Below, piece by piece: positions 1-5,478 of a stretch of DNA of 13,480 nt (positions are counted from its first letter, which is position 1; each line of letters begins with the position of its first letter). The stretch lies in assembly GCA_045617825.1 (NCBI GenBank), contig JAZLJI010000082.1:1-13480 (forward strand). The letters are read 5' to 3'. This stretch comes from UBA6987 sp045617825 (GTDB taxonomy: Bacteria; Bacillota; Clostridia; Lachnospirales; Lachnospiraceae). The notes beneath the pieces were generated by a model that searched no databases, was not told the DNA's origin, and saw only the letters and a program-made list of their open reading frames with translations. Position numbers and translations under genes: made by a program.

Positions 1-2614
1 CGGCTACAGCCAGGTCAGCCACGGGACCTCTGAATTTGACGTGAGCGGCGCGGTCCGTCCGGGTGAGAACCGGATCACGGTGCTGGTCTTCAAATGGTGC
101 GACGGCTCCTATCTGGAGGACCAGGATATGTGGCGGATGTCCGGCATTTTCCGGGAGGTGTACCTGCTGTCCCGGGACGCGCAGCACATCGAGGACCTGC
201 AGCTGAACACGGCGCTGGATCTGAAGACCGGCAGGGCAGAGCTGCAGCTGCGGCTGCGCCTTCCGGGAGACGAGCGGATCCGCTACGAGCTTTCGGGCCC
301 CGGCGACTGCTTTATTTTGGGAGATACCGTTGACCGTTCTCCGACGATTCCCATCCGAAGGGCGGTCCTCTGGTCCGCCGAGGATCCGCAGCTGTATACG
401 CTGCTGCTGAGCTGCGGCGGGGAGACGCTGAAGCTTGCCGTGGCGCTGCGGGAGGCGCGGATCGAGAAGAGCAGGCTCCTGTTCAACGGGAAGCCGATCA
501 AGCTGCTGGGCGTGAACCGGCACGAATCCCATCCCGTTACCGGCCACACGGTCAGCCCGGCGGACATGGAGCGGGATATCCGGCTGATCAAGGCCCATCA
601 CGGCAACTGCATCAGGACCTCCCATTATCCGGACGATCCCCGCTTTTACGAGCTCTGCGACCGCTACGGCATCTACGTGGTGGATGAGGCGGATCTGGAA
701 ACCCACGGCTTCCTGCGCGTCAAGGCCTGGAACCGGCTGTCCGACAGCGAGGAGTGGACCGAGGCGTATCTGGACCGGGCCAGACGCCTGTACGAGCGGG
801 ACAAGAACTTCGGCTGCGTGCTGTTCTGGTCCCTGGGCAATGAGTCCGGGCTGGGCCGCAACCACGAGGCGATGTACCGCTATATCAAGGAGCGGGATCC
901 GCAGGCCATCGTCCACTACGAGGGCGCCGATTTCGCCGGCTCCCTGGAGGACAAGGGGCTGTGGTGCCGGAAGGTCGGCCGCGAGCCAGTCTCCCTTCCG
1001 CTGAAGGTGAAGCGGAAGCTCCAGGCCTTCCTCTATTTCCGGAAGGAGCATCCTACGGACGTGGACAGCTACATGTATCCCACCCCGGAATACTGCGAAT
1101 ACGTTTGCCGGAGCAGGGCCTTCCGCAAGCCGCTGTACCTGTGCGAATATTCCCACGCCATGGGCAACGGCCCCGGGGATCTGGCGGATTACGTTTCCCT
1201 GATCCGAAAATACAAAAAATTCGCCGGCGGCTGTATCTGGGAGTTCTGCGACCATGCGGTGGCGGTCGAGGCGGAGGGCCGGACGGGCTATGCCTACGGC
1301 GGCGATTTCGGAGAGCAGCCGAACGCAGGGAATTTCTGCGTGGACGGCCTGGTCTATCCGGACCGTCGGCCGCACGTGGGGCTGCTGGAGATGAAGAAGG
1401 CCTATCAGCCCTTCGCCTTCAGTCTGAATAAAGAAACTCTCACCGTGAAAAACCTGAATTATTTCACGGACATGTCGGCCTATACCCTGGCCTGGACCCT
1501 GGAGCGGGATGGCGAGCTCCTGCAGAAGGGCAGCCTGGACCAACTGAAGCTCGGCCCCGGCGCCTCCCGCAGCTTCCGGCTGTACAAGGGCGTACCGATG
1601 GAGGAGCCGGGGATCTACTGCTGCACGGTGCGGCTGCTGTACGCGCGGGACACGGCCTTCGCGGCCCGGGGCGATGAGGCGGCCTTCGAGCAGTTCCGGC
1701 TGGCGGAGATCCCACGGGGGGCTGCTTCCGCTCAGAAGGAGGATCCTCTGACCGTTCAGCTGGATGAGCAGCGGATCTTCGCGGACAACGGAAAGGACCG
1801 GGTCGTATTTGACCGGCACCGGGGCCTTCTGATGCAGTGGATGCGGGACGGAAAGCCCTTCTTCCGGGCGCCGATGCAGTTCATCCTCTGGCGGGCACCG
1901 ATGGACAACGACCGTCTGCTGAAGGACGACTGGGAGAAGAAGGGCTTCCGCAGCTTCGACAGCCGTCTGGTAAGGGAAGAAGTGCTGGTGAATTCGAAAG
2001 AGGAATTTGCCGTGTCCTATACGCTGAGCCTGGCAGCCCCCGCCAAGCTGCCGCTGCTGGAGGCGGAAACGGTCTATCGCCTGCGGAGAGACGGGATCCT
2101 GCACGTGGAGACGAAGGTCCGGGTGCGGGAGGACCTGCGGGAGCTGCCCCGCTTCGGTGTGCAGCTGATCCTGCCGGAGAGCTTCCGGCAAATGCGCTAT
2201 CTGGGCTATGGTCCGCAGGAGGCCTACTCGGACAAGCATTTGTCGGCCCGCTTCGGACGGTATGAGAGCAGCCCGGAGGAAAACTTCGAGCATTATATCC
2301 GGCCGCAGGAAAACGGCGCCCATTGGGGCACGGTGTGGGCCGAGACGGCAGAGGAGAGCGGCTGCCGGATGATCTTCGAGGGAACGGAGGAGACGCCCTC
2401 CTTCCTTTTCAATGCCTCTCCTTATACCGCGGAGGAGCTGACGGCCTGTACGCACGATCATCAGCTGCCGCCCGGCGGCAAAACGGTGGTCAGTCTGGAT
2501 TACCGGCAGTGCGGCTGCGGCTCCCACTCCTGCGGGCCGGAGCTGAAGGCCTCCGAACGGTTTTCGGAGAAGGCCTTCCGCTGGAGCTTCACGGTCAGGA
2601 CCGAGGAAAAATAA
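1..2614 (+). CDS. lacZ: Beta-galactosidase, GH2 family, LacZ type (5' end missing)
   Basis: This enzyme hydrolyses terminal beta-D-galactosides such as lactose, probably in the cytosol, since no export signal can be judged with the N-terminus outside the window. The frame is open from base 2 and begins inside the N-terminal jelly-roll domain (GYSQVSHGTSEFDV, then DGSYLEDQDMWRMSGIFR). By alignment from memory with E. coli LacZ, about 160-170 residues are missing; the 870 present would give a normal total near 1030. The TIM barrel shows RTSHYP, the Mg-binding Glu and His of LETHG, the acid/base Glu of NESG (codon 842-844) and the nucleophile Glu of CEYSHAMGN (codon 1145-1147). The C-terminal Bgal_small_N domain ends in the typical GSHSCGPEL. 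The two catalytic Glu residues lie 101 apart, against 76 in E. coli, so there is a loop insert of about 25 residues. The catalytic set is intact, so it is likely active. A related beta-galactoside or beta-galacturonide substrate cannot be excluded. Confidence 0.93.
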   Translation, partial: GYSQVSHGTSEFDVSGAVRPGENRITVLVFKWCDGSYLEDQDMWRMSGIFREVYLLSRDAQHIEDLQLNTALDLKTGRAELQLRLRLPGDERIRYELSGPGDCFILGDTVDRSPTIPIRRAVLWSAEDPQLYTLLLSCGGETLKLAVALREARIEKSRLLFNGKPIKLLGVNRHESHPVTGHTVSPADMERDIRLIKAHHGNCIRTSHYPDDPRFYELCDRYGIYVVDEADLETHGFLRVKAWNRLSDSEEWTEAYLDRARRLYERDKNFGCVLFWSLGNESGLGRNHEAMYRYIKERDPQAIVHYEGADFAGSLEDKGLWCRKVGREPVSLPLKVKRKLQAFLYFRKEHPTDVDSYMYPTPEYCEYVCRSRAFRKPLYLCEYSHAMGNGPGDLADYVSLIRKYKKFAGGCIWEFCDHAVAVEAEGRTGYAYGGDFGEQPNAGNFCVDGLVYPDRRPHVGLLEMKKAYQPFAFSLNKETLTVKNLNYFTDMSAYTLAWTLERDGELLQKGSLDQLKLGPGASRSFRLYKGVPMEEPGIYCCTVRLLYARDTAFAARGDEAAFEQFRLAEIPRGAASAQKEDPLTVQLDEQRIFADNGKDRVVFDRHRGLLMQWMRDGKPFFRAPMQFILWRAPMDNDRLLKDDWEKKGFRSFDSRLVREEVLVNSKEEFAVSYTLSLAAPAKLPLLEAETVYRLRRDGILHVETKVRVREDLRELPRFGVQLILPESFRQMRYLGYGPQEAYSDKHLSARFGRYESSPEENFEHYIRPQENGAHWGTVWAETAEESGCRMIFEGTEETPSFLFNASPYTAEELTACTHDHQLPPGGKTVVSLDYRQCGCGSHSCGPELKASERFSEKAFRWSFTVRTEEK

Positions 2615-2617
2615 GGA

Positions 2618-3541
2618 ATGTACGAGTATTTGTATCGGGCCTCTCTGGAACGGGCCGTGCATAAGCTGTGGATCTTCTCCGATCTGCAGCAGTACGATCC
2701 GGCAAAGGCCCGGGAATGTATGGAGGTCAATCTGCGGGATTTCCGCGCCCTGGGGGAGCCGGCGGATATGCTGTGGTACCTGGGCGACACCGTGGAGGGA
2801 GTAGAGCCGGACCGGCTGGAGGACATGTGCCGGATGCAGGAGGAGGCCTTCGCTTCGCTGGGCCTGCCCCTCTGCTTTGTGGCAGGCAATCACGATATCG
2901 ACTATATCCGCAAGGCCGGCGGCGACCGGGTCTTCATGTACGAAATGGTGAAGCGGCATCCGGAGTGGTATTGCGCCCCGGAGATCGATCAGCCGTATTT
3001 TAAGGTCAGACTGGGCCGCTACACGGTCTATTTTCTGACGGACCACGTGGCCAAGGACCTTTCCTGGAACACGACCCACGGGATCGTCCACGGGCAGGCG
3101 GAGGCGTATCCCCATTACGCCCTGCTGGAAAATCTGAAGAACGAGATCGCCCGGGAGGAGGGCCCGGTAATCACGGCCTCCCACTATGCCTTTGCCGGCG
3201 GAAGCCGCGCCTCGGCCCTATTCAATGAGCATATCCTGCCGCTGCCGCAGAACGTCAAGCTGCATTTCTACGGCCACGCCCACTTCGGAGACTTCTACTG
3301 GGCGGGAGAGAGCCCTTATAAGCGGATCAGCTGGGTGGACCTGCACGATATCCCGCAGATCAACGTGTCCAGCTTCGAGCACGTCCGCGGCCTGCAGTGC
3401 CGCAGCGTGTTCCTGCACATTTACGAGGACGATTCCTGCGGGATCTTCTTCCGCAACCACGACGCGGGAGTCTTCACCGAGTGCTATTTCCCGGCAAAGG
3501 AGAACTTCCCTTACAGTGAGAGAAAGGCCCGCGGCCTGTAA
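2618..3541 (+). CDS. Calcineurin-like metallophosphoesterase
   Basis: This 307-residue protein carries the metallophosphoesterase motifs in order: SDLQ (D22, Q24), GD (56-57), GNHD (90-93), a lone His in ASHY (H189) and GHAH (219-222). Such enzymes cleave phosphomono- or diesters with a two-metal centre; the substrate cannot be told from sequence. There is no signal peptide or membrane segment, so it should be cytosolic. It starts 3 bases after the beta-galactosidase stop and is surely co-transcribed with it; a GAGG at 2603-2606 is the likely ribosome site, inside the end of the upstream gene. Oddity: the first motif is normally D-x-H, but here the His is replaced by Gln (Q24), which removes a usual metal ligand. 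The other motifs are intact, so it may be a subfamily with altered metal use rather than a dead protein. A role in glycan or sugar-phosphate handling is only inferred from the neighbour. Confidence 0.85.
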   Translation: MYEYLYRASLERAVHKLWIFSDLQQYDPAKARECMEVNLRDFRALGEPADMLWYLGDTVEGVEPDRLEDMCRMQEEAFASLGLPLCFVAGNHDIDYIRKAGGDRVFMYEMVKRHPEWYCAPEIDQPYFKVRLGRYTVYFLTDHVAKDLSWNTTHGIVHGQAEAYPHYALLENLKNEIAREEGPVITASHYAFAGGSRASALFNEHILPLPQNVKLHFYGHAHFGDFYWAGESPYKRISWVDLHDIPQINVSSFEHVRGLQCRSVFLHIYEDDSCGIFFRNHDAGVFTECYFPAKENFPYSERKARGL

Positions 3542-3584
3542 GCGAAAGGCGGGGCGGGAAAGCCCGGCAGTCGCTGCCAAACGC

Positions 3585-3615
3585 AAGGAGTAAACCGACA
3601 GTCGGTTTACTCCTT
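3585..3615. promoter_or_regulatory. 31-base perfect palindrome, probable operator
   Basis: The two arms, 3585-3599 (starting AAGGAGTAAACC) and 3601-3615, are exact reverse complements of 15 bases around a single central A at 3600. The right arm contains the proposed -35 box of the XRE gene. No T-run follows on either strand, so it does not look like an intrinsic terminator. The shape (two arms with a tight centre ACCGAC-A-GTCGGT) resembles operators of dimeric helix-turn-helix repressors, including TetR-type sites. Autoregulation by the adjacent XRE protein is a reasonable inference, not shown. Confidence 0.65.
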
Positions 3616-3634
3616 GATGCGGACAGGGTAAAAT
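3606..3634 (+). promoter_or_regulatory. Promoter of the XRE/membrane-protein operon
   Basis: TTTACT (3606-3611) and TAAAAT (3629-3634) are separated by 17 bases, a good sigma-A arrangement. Transcription would start near 3641, leaving a very short leader before the ATG at 3659 with the ribosome site GGGAGGG close upstream. The -35 box lies inside the right arm of the palindrome, so a protein bound there would block polymerase. Confidence 0.55.
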
Positions 3635-3658
3635 GATGACAGAAGGGAGGGAGACGTC

Positions 3659-3883
3659 ATGGATGCCGAAAAGACGGGACAGCTGATCCGCGAAAAACGG
3701 GAGGCCTTGAGGCTGACGCAGAACGAGCTGGCCGCTCTGCTGCACATTTCCGGGAAGGCTGTCAGCAAATGGGAGCGCGGCCTGTCCTTCCCCGACATTT
3801 CCCTGCTGATCCCGCTGTCCGAAATTCTGGAGGTCAGTCTGTACGATATTTTAAGTGGAGGTGGCGCGCATGGAGCGGAATGA
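3659..3883 (+). CDS. Small XRE-family (Cro/CI-type) transcriptional regulator
   Basis: This 74-residue protein is almost entirely one HTH_3/XRE domain: the helix-turn-helix spans about residues 19-41 (LTQNELAALLHISGKAVSKW then ERG), followed by FPDISLLIPLSEILEVSLYDIL, the standard fourth and fifth helices. It should bind DNA as a dimer. The start follows a strong GGGAGGG ribosome site. The next gene begins inside its last codons (overlap 3870-3883), so the two are translationally coupled. Many clostridial proteins of this type carry a C-terminal extension with a membrane helix; here that part is a separate gene in another frame. The palindrome just upstream is the obvious candidate binding site. 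The family is certain; target genes are unknown. Confidence 0.9.
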   Translation: MDAEKTGQLIREKREALRLTQNELAALLHISGKAVSKWERGLSFPDISLLIPLSEILEVSLYDILSGGGAHGAE

Positions 3884-4391
3884 AGCCGAGAAGGTGGTCC
3901 GGGAGACCATTGAATATGCCAATCGGGAGATCAGCATGGTCAGGAAGGACTACCGCAAAGGAATTGCCATCAGCATCGCGGCGCTGCTGCTCATCGGGCT
4001 GGCGGTGCTGCTCTGGCCGCGTTCCTTTTCCCGCTATGCTCAGGATAACTGGAAGCTCCTGGTGAGGACGGAAGAGTACACCCACAGGGCGAGTATTGAG
4101 ATCAAAGAGTATCCGGAGATCACGGAAGCTCAGCAGAAGGCCATCAGGGAGAGGCTGCTGCAGTGCCGCTACCGTCTTCGGCTCACGGCGCTGTTCTCCG
4201 ATACCGTTGAGCATCATGGCGGCGATATCTACGGCACGCATCTTTCGCTGTATTTCTATGACGATGCGGGAAGGCTCAGCGGTTTTTCGATCGCGCCTTA
4301 TGAGGAAATGCTGGGAAACGGCAGGGTCTACCGGCTGAAGCAGTCCCGGCAGCTGATCGCGGATATCCTGGAGATCCTGGAGCAGGAGTGA
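3870..4391 (+). CDS. Single-pass membrane protein partnered with the XRE regulator
   Basis: I do not recognise a named family. The start is set at the ATG at 3870 because GGAGG at 3857-3861 sits 8 bases upstream; an upstream in-frame GTG at 3855 would put that site inside the gene. The 173-residue protein has a charged N-terminal helix (MERNEAEKVVRETIEYANRE), a basic patch (RKDYRK, 25-30), one hydrophobic membrane segment (about 31-49, GIAISIAALLLIGLAVLLW) and a soluble C-terminal part of about 120 residues. The basic side before the helix predicts N-in, C-out topology, so the C-terminal domain would face outside. The N-terminal stretch resembles the linker that joins HTH and membrane parts in one-piece clostridial XRE regulators. 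An inferred role is a membrane sensor or anchor that acts with the repressor encoded just upstream. Confidence 0.75.
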   Translation: MERNEAEKVVRETIEYANREISMVRKDYRKGIAISIAALLLIGLAVLLWPRSFSRYAQDNWKLLVRTEEYTHRASIEIKEYPEITEAQQKAIRERLLQCRYRLRLTALFSDTVEHHGGDIYGTHLSLYFYDDAGRLSGFSIAPYEEMLGNGRVYRLKQSRQLIADILEILEQE

Positions 4392-4432
4392 GGCAGGGCG
4401 AACCGAAGCTGCCTACGGGAAAGCATAAAAAG

Positions 4433-4469
4433 AAAAGCTCAGAGGACGTGCGATCCTCTGAGCTTTTTT
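4433..4469. terminator. Bidirectional intrinsic terminator
   Basis: Perfect 14-base arms (4433-4446, ending GCTCAGAGGA, and 4454-4467) enclose a 7-base loop. Six Ts end the + strand copy (4464-4469), and the A-rich flank at 4427-4436 gives a T-rich tail on the - strand. It lies between the convergent membrane-protein gene and trxB and can end both transcripts. Confidence 0.93.
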
Positions 4470-4502
4470 GCGGGGAAGGGCAGGCGGCAGCATAGTCACC
4501 TC

Positions 4503-5414
4503 CTATAGTCTTTCCAGGTAGTCGGAAGCCGCCAGCGCTGCCACGGCGCCGTCGGATACGGCGGTGGTGAGCTGCCGGATCTCCTTGGTGCGGCAGTCCC
4601 CCGCGGCAAATATCCCGGGCACCGAGGTGAGCGCGGTCTCGTCGGAGTAGAGATACCCCTCCGGGGTCATGGCCACCAGGTCCTGCAGGAAGGCATTTGC
4701 CGGAGTCTGACCGACGGCCAGGAAGAGGCCGTCCACGGGAAGCTCCCGGACCGCGCCGTCGGGCTTATGCGTGAGGACGAGCCCGGTCAGCTCGCCGTCC
4801 CGGCTCAGATAGGCAGAGGGCGTGCTTTCCAGGATCATCTCGATATTGGCCGCGGCTCTGGCCTTGGCCACCAGGCGCTCCTCGGCCCGGAATTGGCTCC
4901 GGCGATGGATGAGGCAGACCTTCCGGCAAAGGGTGGAGAGGTAGAGCGCCTCCTGCAGGGCACTGTCCCCGCCGCCGACGACGGCGACCGTGCCGTCCCG
5001 GTAGAAGGCGCCGTCGCAGACCGCGCAGAAGGAAATGCCTGCGCCGATCAGCTCCTCCTCACCGGGCAGTCCCAGCCCGCGGTGGGTGACGCCGGTGGCC
5101 AGGATCACGGCCCTGGCCGTGTCCTCCTCCCGGGCCGTCTTCAGGACGAAGCCGGACTCCGCGCGGGAAATGCCCAGCACCTCGCGGTACCGAATCTCGG
5201 CTCCCAGCGCCTCCGCCTGCTCGGCCATCCGGGCTCCCAGCTCCGCGCCGGAGACCCCGGGGACCCCGGGATAGTTTTCCACCAGCGGGCTGGCCGTGAT
5301 CTGGCCGCCCAGGCTTTCTTTTTCGTAGACCGTTACGGTATGGCCGGCGCGCAGGGCGTAAATGGCAGCCGTCAGACCGGCAGGGCCGCCGCCGATGATC
5401 GCAAGTTCACTCAT
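4503..5414 (-). CDS. trxB: Thioredoxin reductase (NADPH)
   Basis: This FAD enzyme passes electrons from NADPH to thioredoxin-like proteins in the cytosol. The 303-residue protein has the normal length. It shows the FAD-binding GGGPAG (8-13), the redox-active disulfide C130-A-V-C133 followed by DG, the NADPH-binding GGGDSA (147-152), HRR (170-172) with the downstream FRAE, which suggests NADPH rather than NADH, and the second FAD motif GIFAAGDCR (267-275). The start is the ATG at 5414, with AGAGG 6 to 7 bases upstream on the - strand; the open frame continues upstream, but that part (35 residues) is proline/serine-rich and unlike the family. It lies 64 bases downstream of nrdD on the same strand. 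No separate thioredoxin gene is seen here, so the redoxin domain at the NrdD C-terminus is a natural partner (inference). Confidence 0.96.
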   Translation of the reverse strand: MSELAIIGGGPAGLTAAIYALRAGHTVTVYEKESLGGQITASPLVENYPGVPGVSGAELGARMAEQAEALGAEIRYREVLGISRAESGFVLKTAREEDTARAVILATGVTHRGLGLPGEEELIGAGISFCAVCDGAFYRDGTVAVVGGGDSALQEALYLSTLCRKVCLIHRRSQFRAEERLVAKARAAANIEMILESTPSAYLSRDGELTGLVLTHKPDGAVRELPVDGLFLAVGQTPANAFLQDLVAMTPEGYLYSDETALTSVPGIFAAGDCRTKEIRQLTTAVSDGAVAALAASDYLERL

Positions 5415-5436
5415 GAAGATACCTCTCGGAATATGG

Positions 5437-5466
5437 GAAGGGGGCGGCCTTAGGGCCGCCGCCTTC
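5437..5466 (-). other. Strong GC-rich hairpin between nrdD and trxB
   Basis: Arms of 13 bases (5437-5449 and 5454-5466) pair with a single C-C mismatch around a 4-base loop (CTAA on the - strand). There is no T-run after it on the - strand, so it is not a classical terminator. It could be a partial terminator, a pause site, or a 3' structure protecting the nrdD message and setting the nrdD:trxB ratio. Confidence 0.6.
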
Positions 5467-5478
5467 GGTTTATGGCTC

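Noticed and set aside
3566..3578. GGCAG-TCG-CTGCC hairpin after the phosphoesterase gene as a terminator
   Set aside because: A 5-pair stem with no T-run; the nearby palindrome at 3585 is far stronger and better explained as an operator.
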